Origin: Flaccisagitta enflata
Taxonomy: Eukaryota; Chaetognatha; Sagittoidea; Aphragmophora
NCBI GenBank assembly: GCA_965153355.1
Contig: OZ231126.1
Span: forward strand, 57,226,001-57,290,000
Reading direction: 5' to 3'
Length of the DNA: 64,000 bases
Shown: positions 22,184-32,552 of the stretch, piece by piece
How positions within the stretch are numbered: position 1 is the stretch's first letter
Layout of the letters: each line of letters begins with the position of its first letter
The notes under the pieces: generated by a model
What the model was told of the DNA's origin: nothing
Seen by the model: the letters and a program-made list of their open reading frames with translations, nothing else
Databases searched by the model: none
Program-made: the position numbers and the translations under genes

Positions 22184-22571
22184 AGCATGGATGTGAACCC
22201 TTTGGTGAGGATGGGCGTTCGCATCCACTCCCATATTCAATCAGATGCGTTCGCATCCTTATACGCGCTTAGTAAAATCTTGCGCTTCCTGTGCGTTCGC
22301 ATTCGCATCCCGGATCGCATCCTTATCCCTGAAGTTACTACGCGCATCACTCCAATATGATAGGTGGAACAATATCCCTCGCTATATCGTAACTGAAGTA
22401 AATGGAAGAGGGCCCTGTGAACCCTCACTGCCTAATTAAAACGCGCACCACACACACACATTTACAAACAGTTGTCACTGAAGCGTTTTACGCAGCGGCG
22501 ACACAGCGGGAAACGCGTTCTGACATTTTTGCTTCTGTGTAGATGTTTTCCCAGAATTAAAGATGCTGTTT

Positions 22572-22778
22572 TCAGTTGCGTGAACGCAACTAAACCTTGC
22601 TCTGTATGTCCGGCTGTCATTCCATTTCTCTGTCATAGTTTGATTTAATCAAATTTATTTCCTTTAGATATGTTAAACTAAGTCATTCCAAGTCATAGTC
22701 ATTTTAGTTAATTTTGTCATTTAAGTAAATTTTGTAATTGGTATCAATTAACGTCAATTAAGGTCATTCACAGTTAAT
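22572..22778 (+). mobile_element. P1 repeat with AAGTCATT core, interrupted by H1
   Basis: The head GTTGCGTGAACGCAACT is followed by a TTGCTCTGTATGTCCGGC motif and AAGTCATT-type words. It runs into an H1 insertion at 22779, so it predates that insertion. Confidence 0.6.
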
Positions 22779-23104
22779 CAGGGGTGTATATAATTCCATA
22801 ACCTTTGATTATTTTCCCCCCCCCTGCCTTTGATTTTCTTCCCCGCGACGCATTGCGTCGCGTTACCAAATCAATGTTTTTCTTCCCCATAAACCACTAA
22901 AACAAGGTGTTTAAGGTTTAAATAGTGTTAAATTGTGTTTAACTTATCATGTTTTATGATTTTTTACAGCCAAAAGTTATATTTTCCCCAAGTTTTCTTT
23001 TTTTTCTCTTTTTTCCTCCTTCCTTTTCCTTCCCTTTCTCCAAACCCTTTGATTATTTTCCCCCCCCCACCGGGGGGGGGAATACGGAACAATATACAGG
23101 CCTG
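22779..23104 (+). mobile_element. H1 hAT-like MITE (326 bp) with perfect 8-bp duplication
   Basis: The ends CAGGGGTGTATATAATTCC and, reverse-complemented, CAGGCCTGTATATTGTTCC form an imperfect 19-bp inverted repeat. CAGTTAAT flanks both sides (22771-22778, 23105-23112). An internal palindrome GCGACGCATTGCGTCGC and C/G homopolymers near both ends are shared with the other copies. Non-coding. Confidence 0.92.
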
Positions 23105-23159
23105 CAGTTAATCCAAATGCCTTTTACTCATTTGGGGATATTCTATGTCATTCGTCATT

Positions 23160-23470
23160 TTTAGATGCGTCCTTGCTTCTCTATAATAGGCTTTGTCCGT
23201 TGGTTCGTCGGTCGATAAAGCATTCATTAAAAACATCTAATCATGAATAAGCTATTTAACACCTCGGAAAATGGCTGATTTTGACAAGGCCGAATACACC
23301 GCTACTGAAGTCACATGCGAGTGGGAAGGGGTGGTGATAATCTAGTCATCCAAGGATCGCACATGGTCAGCGGTACCCGATGCCCTGCTGGAAGTGATCC
23401 AGAAAAGAAGTGGAGTGAGAGCAACGGCTCCAAAGGGCCGATGTCCTGTAGAACACCGGTGAATTTCGAG
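23160..23470 (+). mobile_element. P1/P2-like head and P3 fragment
   Basis: A diverged head with a TTGTCCGTTGGTTCGTCGG tract (23160-23215), a CAAGGCCGAATACACCGC tail-like segment near 23286 in the other orientation, and a P3 arm fragment (GATGTCCTGTAGAACACCGG) at about 23440. Confidence 0.5.
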
Positions 23471-23567
23471 TCGCCTGACAGAAAACTCTCGATGTTTCCA
23501 CTCTCTTGCTCGCGCTTGCAAGCTCGTTTGTGTGTGAATGTGTGTTTGGGTGTGAGAGTGTGTTTGT

Positions 23568-23570
<3 letters not shown>

Positions 23571-23638
<68 letters not shown>

Positions 23639-23668
23639 TCACACACACTCTCTCTCTCTCTCTCTCTT
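23571..23668. repeat. (GA)n/(CT)n microsatellite
   Basis: About 60 bp of GA, a short CATTCACACACA spacer, then CT. The opposed purine and pyrimidine tracts could form a hairpin. Confidence 0.9.
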
Positions 23669-23860
23669 TCATCGACAGAAGAACATTTATTTTCCGCAAT
23701 TGTTCCTGATAAATCAGCAAAATCAACTTGATTTAAGTGACAAAACCTTCGGAAGTATACTCGGCATTTAGCTAAAACATTTGTACAATCCGAAACAAGG
23801 GCCGAAACAAGAACATTTGTTGTTGTTTGCCCTCCAAGCCGAGCCCTTGGAACAACCCTA

Positions 23861-23990
23861 TCATATATCATATCATATATCATATCATATATCATATCAT
23901 ATCATATATCATATCATATATCATATCATATATCATATCATATATCATATCATATCATATATCATATCATATATCATATATATCATAAAT
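23861..23990. repeat. (TCATATATCA)n microsatellite, right half
   Basis: Same unit as 19622-20451. It resumes exactly at the right end of element A. Confidence 0.9.
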
Positions 23991-24380
23991 GATACTAATA
24001 TAATCAGCCACAGTTAGGTCTTATAGAGCTGGGGATAGGTCAGATAGGTCTGGTGATAGGTCGGATAGGTCTGATAGAGCTGGTGATAGGTCTGATAGAG
24101 CTGGTGATAGGTCTGATAGAGCTTGGGAAAGGTCTGATAGAGCTCGGGAGAGGCCTGGTAGAGCTCGGGATAGGTCTTATAGAGCTAGGAATGGTCTGAT
24201 AGAGCTAGGGATAGGTCTGATGGAGCTAGGGATAGCTATGGATTAATAATGCCCGGCGGGATAGGTCTGATAGAGCTAGGAATGGTCTGATAGAGCTAGG
24301 GATAGGTCTGATGGAGCTAGGAATAGCTATGAATAAATAACGCTCAGCGCACCGTCTTGGCCCGTGTATCCGGCCTTGTT

Positions 24381-24784
24381 ATACAAGGTTGTGACTGTTG
24401 ATGAAAAGAAAAGTGCATCACTTCTGTGGATATGCGTTTGTGACTCTTTAAAAAAATTGAGTTTTCAAATTCAGTATTACCAATGAGCTATAGCGCAAAA
24501 TGCAATGAAAAGAAATTGTCAGTTTGATTTCTATCAAATGGTGAAGAAGCTTGTTTAATTAGTACCTTGAATTACAGAAAAACTAAAGTTTAAAGAAAAA
24601 CTGAAGTTTAAATTTCTTCCTTCAGACAGTTAGAATAAACGGGGCCCTCTTTGTACTACTTTTGTTTCTCACGTTTTACTGTAGCTTATGTGATTTTTAG
24701 CTGCGTGCACGCTATTCCATACGTTGCCGTGTCTATGGCGTGTAGGTTGGTCTGCCGGTTGGTGACATGGCGTTAATATCGCTT
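24381..24784. other. No gene recognised
   Basis: AT-rich sequence with a diverged P1-like head at about 24700 (GCTGCGTGCACGC). No coding region is seen. Confidence 0.4.
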
Positions 24785-25357
24785 TTTTGGGCAGCGGCCC
24801 CAAAGGGGACGAAGTCCTGTAGAACACAGGGGGAATCTGTCCGTCCGTACATCTGTCAGTCCCCCCCGCCCTATCAGGGCTTCGTCTCCTTTGGGGCCTA
24901 TTCTGACCCATATTCTGCCAAATGGCCCAAATCCAAGCGATATGGCCTAAATCTAAGCAAAATGGCCCAAACCCAAGCATAATGGCCTAAATCCAAGCAA
25001 AATGGACAAAATCCGGCTAGAAAACCCCAATTCTGGCCCGAGGTCTATTATTTGGGCCCCTAAGACCTATATTGTGCCCTACAATACCTAGATTTTGACC
25101 AGATTTGGGCTATTTTGCTTGGATTTGGGCTGTTTGGCAGAATTTGGGTCAGAATAGACCCCAAAGGAGACGAAGCCCTGAGGATGGGGCCGGGGGGACA
25201 AACAGACGTACGTATGGACAGACGGACAGATTCCCCCTGTGTTCAACGAGACTTCGTCCCCTTCGGGGCCGCTGCCCTGCTCCCCCTCATCTTAAATCAA
25301 ACACTACTCAAGCAGGGCATGGGTACGGCTGACCACTTACTGCCTTTGGGCTGCTAT
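24785..25357. mobile_element. P3 inverted-repeat element
   Basis: The left arm GGCAGCGGCCCCAAAGGGG... is inverted at 25230-25300. A second internal inverted pair (GGGCTTCGTCTCCTTTGGGG) flanks a core of ATCCAAGCAAAATGGCC-like units of about 20 bp. The outer GGGTACGGCTGACCA block is present. Non-coding. Confidence 0.8.
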
Positions 25358-25596
25358 TTTGTTTCATTTAGTAATGAAATTGTCTGATGTCCCTATGGGC
25401 CAAGGGTTCTTGGCCCGATTTATCAGGAGAACAAGTTTGGCAGTCTTCCTTGCTCATACCAACATAAATGTTCATTCAGGGCATGGCAGTCCTATCTCTT
25501 TTGAGCTCATATTGCCCACGAGCGATTGAGGCATATGTCACGGTTCTGCAGCAAGCTGGACTTTCTACCTATGTTAGCCCAAGCTTCAGATACATC

Positions 25597-26003
25597 ATTA
25601 CAGTCTCAATGATAATATAGTGAGAGGGGCAGCAAAATCGCTAGCAACCCTACCCACAGCCTGGATGGACAATATTACAGAGACAACTGAGGTACTGGCT
25701 TTAAGCTTATCCCAATTCTATTCCCGCCATCGAGTCGTTTTTCCAATTTCCTCTTCGTTTTGAAGATATCAGTCATAAACTAGCTAAATCAACACCTCAG
25801 AAAATGGCTGATTTTTACCCTAAAAAGGGCCGTATCTTGATAACTAGGTTGAAAATACAAAATCGCCTCGATGGCGGGAATTGAATTGGGACAAGTTGTT
25901 GGACACCAACTTTATTGTCCGTGTGGTAGAAACCATTTCGGCTGCAGGTAGGGTTGCTAGCGATTTTGGCTGCCCCTCTCACTGTAATATCATTGGTTCT
26001 GTA
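25597..26003. repeat. Long inverted repeat (~400 bp)
   Basis: The arms contain ATCGCTAGCAACCCTACC and CCCGCCATCGAG on the left and their reverse complements on the right (arms roughly 140 bp, loop roughly 120 bp). Both ends carry GTGAGAGGGGCAGC. No coding content; probable non-autonomous element. Confidence 0.75.
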
Positions 26004-26049
26004 TATGGTTCAAAGACATTCATAACTACCCCGGGCACAATATCAAACC

Positions 26050-26400
26050 TTTTTTTGTGACCCTCCCTAGTAGGGGCCTCCCTACCCCTAGGGGGTCTAA
26101 AAATTTGGTCAAAAGGCTCTTTTCACTTGTCCCCATTCTGTCTCCAGTAGAAAATAGCAAGCAAAACAAATCAAAAAATGTCTCTGATATTATGAGTTTT
26201 TATTGTTACCACTACCACAGTATACACCAAAAATTTTAACTCATTACTCAAATGATAAGTTATCCAAAAATGGTATAAGAAACAAATTTTCCCCTCGATT
26301 TTTTTGCTTTTATCTCTCAAAACTGAACATTATGATGATTATTTTTTTTAACCTCCTTCTTCTTGAACATTAAGCATTTTTTTTCTTTTGACATTCCCCT
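26050..26400 (+). repeat. Dispersed repeat shared with 36390-36770
   Basis: A collinear diverged match: GTCAAAAGGCTC/GTCAAATGGGTC, TAAGTTATCCAAAAATGGTAT/TAAGTTGTCTAAAAATGGTAT and following blocks. No reading frame is conserved between the two. Confidence 0.6.
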
Positions 26401-26455
26401 CCATTTTCATGTTATGGGGTTGATCCTAAGCAGAGAAATAAAATTTTTTCTGGGA

Positions 26456-27440
26456 GTGTACAGTACAATGGGAGTAATGACGACCAAGACTGGAGGATAG
26501 ATTGGAGGTATTTTTATTCTATTTGTATTATAAAATATTTGAGATCTAGGCTAAGGGTTGCTTTATTGAGTGAATGCATTTGCCTTTCTCAAACTTCATC
26601 TTGCGACTTGACCTCATCAAGATTTCATTTCTAAAGAAAAAATCTGTTAAATCGGTCTACACTTTTTTTATTTTATAAGAGACCAGTTTATAAGAGACAT
26701 GAGCCTGAGATTTGCCAAAATTTTAAGAACAAAATAAGAAAATGCCCAGGCTGAGATTTAATTTTGACCATTTGCAAAAAAACTTTTTTGTTAGTTTCTT
26801 ATCTAAAAAATGAATTTTTCAGAAATTTAGGTTTTCTTATCTTTAGAAATAACTGCCTTTTTTAGTTTGCCTATGAAATCAAGCATTATACTAGAAAAAA
26901 AAACAAATAAAACCACAATAATGATCAAGTTTAAGATACAATTGTTACAAATATGGTATTTTTATACAGTTTACATGTTTGTAAACATCGAAGAAATTAA
27001 GAACACTTTAAGAGAATTTCAGGCTTAAAACAATTAAAAATTTAAGAACACCCAGGCTGATTTCAAAAAAGTTGTCTCTTATAAAAAAAAAAAGTGTATT
27101 TCTACAAGTTTTAAAACCATTTTGCCTAACAACTAATTTATATAATTTTTGTTTATTTAAGATAGCCGTAAAACCTATAAAAATAATCTAATTGAGCTAA
27201 TTTTTTTTAAAACTATATAAAATTTTTCGCCTGATCCAATGAAATAGGTTAGAACCTTGAAAAATGAAGTCTTGATGAGATCAAGTCACAAGTTGAAATT
27301 TAAAAGATACAAATGCATAAACTTAACAGCGTAACTTTTGATTAGCTTAGATCTTAAATATCTCATAATATTAATAAAATTAGGATATTTAAAATCTATC
27401 CTCCAGTCTAGGTTGTCATTGCTCCCATCGTACTGTATAA
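26456..27440. repeat. Long inverted repeat (~1 kb)
   Basis: The outer arms are GTACAGTACAATGGGAGTAA (left) and the complement of the sequence ending near 27437; the sequence GACTGGAGGATAGATT occurs in both. The arms extend about 200 bp each and include a TCATCAAGAYTTCATTT segment. The interior is AT-rich and contains GTTTATAAGAGACATGAGCC, related to the inverted repeat at 42195-42735. Confidence 0.75.
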
Positions 27441-27555
27441 ATTCGCGAACACCCCCAAATTTGTGCCTAGAGCATACCTAACGCTTAAAATATGCCACTA
27501 TGTTGTGAAAATGATACATTTTGCATAAAATCTGACCACATGTGAAAGAGCGTGA

Positions 27556-27740
27556 AATTTTTAGTCGCGTGCGACGCGACTCAACAACCCGCTTTGTCGG
27601 GCCGTCGGTCGGTCCGTTACACTTCACTTTTTTTCGTGTTTTTGCGGTCTTTGGCCTCACTGCTCCTGCCAGTGACCTCAAATACAGCCCCTGCCCACCC
27701 GCATGCGACTGGGGTAGCCGTGTATCCGGCCTTGTTAATC
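27556..27740 (+). mobile_element. P1 repeat, plus orientation, typical copy
   Basis: Head GTCGCGTGCGACGCGACTC, CTTTGTCGGGCCGTCGG tract, CGGTCTTTGGCCTCACTGC, GTGACCTCAAATACAGCCC and tail CCGTGTATCCGGCCTTGTT. It is about 185 bp and intact in layout. Confidence 0.85.
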
Positions 27741-28674
27741 TACACTGAATATTTGAAGTAATAACTCCTAGGCGTTCAGTCACAATGATATTTTTTATCT
27801 TGTTTAAGTGTTGCAGAATTGATACGCTCATCGGACGGTAATCGTAGTTATTTTCTTCTTTGTGGAAGAAAAGATTTTGGAAAAAATTTGGTATTCTGAA
27901 GATGAATCTAACCAACCTAACCAATAGGCTGTAGTGAAATGATGAAAACTGCCTCCACCTTTACCATTGGGGATTTTTATTACGGTTTGGACCTTTAGGA
28001 AGTAATCCATGACAGTTTTAATACATATTTTGATGGTCTAGTTGCGCGCGATTTGACCACAATATGCAAATGAGATTCATGGATTTTTCAACTTTTGTTG
28101 TAGTGGCCTGAATTTGCCACTACATGTAGGGTAGAAGATCGATTGCATAGGTTGAAATTAGTATTTGATTATCATTTTTTCATCAAAATTAATGTTATAG
28201 AAGATGGATGTTACAATTTCTATACTCATTTTGATCTATTTCACCGGGGGCCCACTTGTTTTAAGCAAGAGGTAAGATGCACGAAAATGGGAAGAACTGT
28301 TTGATTTATGACTCGCCTTGTTCTCTTTATCTCTAATCAATGGATTGATGAAAAACCTTGGTATCGGTCTTGTTTGAACCTTATTTAGAAGAATATGATT
28401 TTTTAAAAAAATAGATGATAGTAGCCCCTATGGGCCCTTTTAGGAGTCCTCTTGGCTCCCCAAAATAGCTAAAATGATGTTTAATAATGAGCTTTTTGTC
28501 ACGGTTTCTCCTGAGAGGTTAATGGAGCTGTAATTTTTATGTTAAGATACTGTTATCTGGTGTATCTGGTGGTGGGGTACACAAATTAAGGCTAGGGGTC
28601 CCCAAGGGGGCCCATCTAGGGTTATCTAGAGGCTCAAAACAGTCATAAATGACCAAAATATTGGCATTTTTGGC

Positions 28675-29213
28675 TTTTTTGGGCAGCGGCTCCAAAGGGA
28701 ATGAAATCCTTTTGAACACAGGGACTTGTTCAAGCGTCTGTCCTATCGTCCATTTGTTTGTCCAAATGTCCCCCCCCATTGGCCCTCTCAGGGCTAAAAT
28801 CAAGTCTCACAGACCTCAAACTGGCCTGTCGGGCTGCAAATCATGCCTCTCAGGCATCAAACCAGGTACCTTGGGCCTCAAATTAGCCCTCTTAGGGCTC
28901 TTGGGCCTCAATTCAGCCCTCCCCAGCCTCAAATCAGCCCATTCAGTACTTAAATCAGGCCTCAAATCAGCCCTCTCAGGTCTTGAATGAGCCTGCTAAG
29001 GCCTCTAACAAGTCTCTTATCATCCCTCCCAGATTTCCACTCACAAAAGCCTCAAATCATGGATGGGTGGGAGGATGGACAAATGAATGAAAGTCCCAAT
29101 GTGTTCTACAGGACTGTGTCCTTTTCAAGGCCGCTCCCCTGCTTCCCCCACTGAGATACAAAGTGGGGCGACGGGTATCGCTGACCTCATATTGCCCTTG
29201 GGTGACTGGTTCT
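28675..29213. mobile_element. P3 inverted-repeat element
   Basis: The left arm GGCAGCGGCTCCAAAGGG and the right arm TGTGTTCTACAGGACTG...CCGCTCCCCTGC are inverted. The core is of CTCAAATCAGCCCTCTC-like units. The outer GGGTATCGCTGACCTCATA block is present. It lies inside the 3.2-kb inverted-repeat element. Confidence 0.75.
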
Positions 29214-29589
29214 CTTTTGTGACAATGAAGTGCCAAACCATCTGTACAGACATGTACATGCCCTATCATCTAGGGCAGGAGAGCTATATGAGAGTAAAGA
29301 GGTTTATGATTCCCTTGGGGCCCTTCCGGCGGGCTTTAAGTACCCAAAACGGCCAAAAATGACTAAGATCTTGACATGTTTTTTTCATTTTTGGCATGTT
29401 TTTATTTTGTTCGCTTTAAAGTCGATGAATTGGTTCATACCTTGATTAATTCATTGACTGATTCATTCATACATTCTTTGTTTCATCGATCAATTAATAA
29501 ATCAAGTTATTCACTCATGGTAAAATCATCAATTTAGCTCTTTGCCCCACTTTCAATCCCAGACTTGTAACTGGCACTGTACAAACAAG

Positions 29590-29800
29590 TGACGCGCGGT
29601 CACAATATCATCGCGGACGGGTGGGCAGGGACGTGTAACTCTTATCCACACCCTTGCCCACACCACACACAGACATCGAAAACATCGAAAATGCGCGTTT
29701 TGTACTTTTCAACTCAATCAACACGGACCGATGGATGGACGGACAGACATATGGACAAAGCCTCTTATAGAGGTGAGTGTTCGCACCTTAAAATCTATTC
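29590..29800 (-). mobile_element. P1/P2 variant with GACGCGCGGTCACAAT start
   Basis: Contains GGACGGGTGGGCAGGGAC, CATCGAAAATGCGCGTTTT, a GGACGGACAGACATATGG tract and AAAGCCTCTTATAGAGGTG. Similar sequences occur at about 37600-37750 and 57060-57230, so this is a separate subfamily. The following ~550 bp hold nothing recognised. Confidence 0.6.
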
Positions 29801-30756
29801 AGTGGTGGTTTAACAGCCAGTTGCTTCCTCATTTACCATCTTTATACCACTTTTAGCTGCCTCTGTGTGGCAAGGATACGGGGCAATTTAAAAGGGGTGG
29901 GAATGACACCTCTAATTTATCATTAAAACTTAGCTATTGTCAACACAATTACAAAATGAGGATTTTTCAGCTCTCTTGAAACAATCCTGGCAAAAGCTCA
30001 AGTTGATCAAGCTATAAAGTTGTTTGAGAGTTCAATGCTTCAACAAAGGAAGAAAAAGAGTATACAATGATATGTATTCTTAGATGAATATTGATATAGG
30101 TATTTTAGGTTATTTTTAGTACCCTAACTACCTTCATAACCTTAGATACCACGCGACTAAGGTCTAATTACCTTGTTAAGTGTGAGCAGCGGCTGCTTAT
30201 AGATTGGTCAGTTATCATATAAATCATTTCATATATTGAGAATGAATAAATGAATGAACAAATGAATGAATGGAATTATGATTCCATATCCAGCCTGAAG
30301 GTGTAATAAACCAGTCCATCAACGTCAGAGAAAAATGACATAGCAAATGATAAGATTTTGGTTATTTTTGGGCTGTTTCGAGCCATTTTTGGTCATTTTG
30401 GGTCATTTGAGCTATCTGGAAGGGTTCATCAGGGGTCCCAAGCCTTTACTCTTATTCGCATATAGTCCCTCTCTACTCTCCTCTCCTCTACTAGAAGACA
30501 GTATCTGAAAAGATAATTTGGCATTTTATTGTTATTGAGCCAATGTTTTGGTCATTTCTTACTATTTGCAGTTCATAAGGTTCCCTGAAGGGGCCCCTAA
30601 ATGGGCCCCTCAGGGGCCCGTTAACTAGATTAGTGTATCTTGACATGGAATATCTCCATTAACCTCTTGGAGAAACAGTTTGAACACATTTGCTCGTTCA
30701 ATCAAAAGAGTGAAACCGGCCAAAACTGCTAAAAACGCATATTTACCATTTCTCTC

Positions 30757-30796
30757 TCCTCCTCCTCCTCCTCCTCCTCCTCCTCCTCCTCCTCCA
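30757..30796. repeat. (CCT)n microsatellite
   Basis: Fourteen or so CCT triplets. Confidence 0.95.
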
Positions 30797-31112
30797 CCAC
30801 AACCACCTGCACATTCCTCCAACCTCTGCAGCAATGATAAAGTGACAAAAAATTTTGTAGTACACATTTTACTTCAGCATTATGCTTTTTTTTTTCATAT
30901 CATAGAGAAATCGCTTTACTCAGTTTAACTGATATTTTTCAAAAATCATTGAAATCTCATTTGCATGTTGTGGTCAAATCGCGCGCAACTAGACCCTTCA
31001 ATATTGATGTCAAATGAATTTCCTTCCATTCCTAAGACCCATACCCGTCATAAAAATCCCCAATGAGATCGGTGAGTGGAGAATTTATCTTCCAACTACA
31101 GCCTACTAACCA

Positions 31113-31888
31113 ACCTACTAGATGAAAAAGTGGCATAACTTTTGAATGAGTTTGCCGATTTGGCTGAATTTTTGCATTAAAGTTGTTGAAGAGTATCTAC
31201 ATAACGAGTATGAAGAAGAGCTCGGCGGAACAAATTTTTACCGCGCTGCCCAACCAACCAAAAAAGGCGCTTAAAGAGATTTTTTGAAAATTCATGAAAT
31301 TTCGATTTTTTTCTACAAAAATCTTCACACTCATCAGAGAAACAGTCATAAATTCTTTAAACTGACAATAACAAAGAAGTAGTACCGAGTTTCAAGGCTC
31401 ATATTTCAACAATCATTAAAATTTAGGATTCTCTCGTATTGTGAATTGTACAAATATTTACGCAAAACAATGCTAGAACATTTTTTATATTCCCCTTTCA
31501 CAATACAAACTAGAAAGTAAAAAGATATAACCTGGAAAATAAGGCCAAATTCAGCTAAATACTTACGACAAAAAAAGCCCGATGTATTGCGTTAAACATG
31601 ATTTCAGTAAAAAATTCTCATGATTTTTCTGCCACAATATGCTTAATTTTGTATAGTTTTGTGTACAAAATATGTCTAATTAGGCTTAATTTGCATGAAA
31701 AATGAGCTCATTTAACAAAACTCTTCTATGGATTTGTAAATGTTACTTCATCAGCTATACACTGATGTATAGTTTTGTCGAATTAGAATTATTAAAAAAT
31801 TACTAATTCTTCCCCTGCTCACTGGCCGTTTCTTGACATTCGCCTTGACTATCCTTGTGGAAAGGATGGGGTACAGGCTGTAAGCTAA
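31113..31888. other. AT-rich sequence, no gene
   Basis: No coding region, RNA gene or family member was recognised. A short GTGAGAATTGTACAAATATT-like word set is not diagnostic. Confidence 0.4.
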
Positions 31889-32186
31889 TCAAGGCCAGAT
31901 ACATGGTAATTCAGTCGCGGACAGTTGGGCAGGAGCAGTGATGCGAAAACTGCTAGTGATTCAAAAAATTATTTCGGATGGGCGGACCGGCACGGCAAGG
32001 TGTAGAGTCGCGCGTCTGCAAGTAGACAAATCTATTATGAATAGTCGCACAAATATCGGAGTTGACGGTTTCCTTCGCCCCGCAGAGAGAATGTTTACAA
32101 TTGAAAACTAGGCCAGATACATGCTTACCCGTCGCGCGCGTGAGGGCACTGGGCAAGGGCTGTTTTGAAGTCACTATACCGTTTGG
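31889..32186 (-). mobile_element. Two P1 copies, the second interrupted by H1
   Basis: Copy one (about 31889-32035) runs from CAAGGCCAGATACATGG to GTCGCGCGTCTGC. Copy two starts at about 32109 and is cut at 32186 by the H1 element. It continues after 32516 with GAGCAGTGGGGTCAAAGAA, which is the expected next P1 segment. Confidence 0.7.
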
Positions 32187-32508
32187 CAGGGGTGCATATT
32201 ACTGAGTCGCTTTTGATTTTTTTCCCCCCTTGCCTTTGATTTTCTTCCCCGCGACATGTTGCGTCGCATTTTTATATTTATGATTTTCTTCCTCATAGAG
32301 CAATAAAACTATGTAGTTAAAAATCAAATAGTGTTGAATTGTGTTTAACTAATTTGGTTTTAAGATTTAGTGCTGTCAAAAGTTATATTTTCCCAAAATT
32401 TTCTTTTTCCTCTTTTTTCCCCTTATGGTTTCTTTCCCCATCTCCAGACCCTTTGATTTCCCTCCCCACCAGGGGGGGGGGGGGGAAACTCAATAATATA
32501 CAGGCCTG
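32187..32508 (+). mobile_element. H1 hAT-like MITE (322 bp) inserted in a P1 copy
   Basis: Left end CAGGGGTGCATATTA, right end TATACAGGCCTG. The flanking octamers CCGTTTGG (32179-32186) and CCCTTTGG (32509-32516) match at 7 of 8. The interior matches the copy at 22779 throughout. Non-coding. Confidence 0.88.
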
Positions 32509-32552
32509 CCCTTTGGGTAAGAGCAGTGGGGTCAAAGAATTAAAAAAAAAAA

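Larger units (their letters stand above)
20640..22332. mobile_element. Inverted-repeat element D nested in A
   Basis: The left end CAGGAATAAGGATGCG and the reverse-complemented right end CAGGGATAAGGATGCG match at 15/16. Direct repeats AGTTACTAC flank it (20631-20639, 22333-22341). Subterminal regions are rich in GCGTTCGCGTT and GCATCGC words. No coding capacity. Element B (21549-22183) and a P1 copy are inserted in it. Confidence 0.65.
20452..23860. mobile_element. hAT-like non-autonomous element A (3.4 kb, with nested insertions)
   Basis: Terminal inverted repeats are TAGGGGTGTTCCAAGGG at the left and, reverse-complemented, TAGGGTTGTTCCAAGGG at the right (16/17). The flanking octamers are both TCATATAT (20444-20451, 23861-23868). 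This fits an 8-bp hAT duplication, though the target is a repeat in which a matching octamer is fairly likely by chance. No transposase frame is present. It contains element D (20640-22332), an H1 MITE, P1-like and P3 fragments and microsatellites. Confidence 0.7.
19349..24380 (+). mobile_element. P2 element, expanded and interrupted by nested insertions
   Basis: Two tandem heads (19349-19474 and 19475-19560), the AACGCTCGAGTTGAAAA block and TTCATCATGAAC match the short P2 copy at 2297-2900. The element then runs into a (TCATATATCA)n array and resumes after 23990 with ATAATCAGCCACAGTTAGG. Its private minisatellite (24020-24345, about 20-bp units with GATAGGTCTGATAGAGC) and the tail CCCGTGTATCCGGCCTTGTT end it at 24380. 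A 3.4-kb hAT-like insertion splits the array. Confidence 0.8.
27908..31112. mobile_element. 3.2-kb element with long terminal inverted repeats
   Basis: The left arm (27908-28110) and the inverted right arm (30930-31112) share GTCTAGTTGCGCGCGATTTG, ATGCAAATGAGAT and TTGGGGATTTTTAT. A second matching block lies at about 28500-28560 against 30640-30690 (GAGGTTAATGGAG). The interior holds a P3 element, a P1/P2 variant and a (CCT)n tract. No transposase was found, so the mobile nature is inference. Confidence 0.65.
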
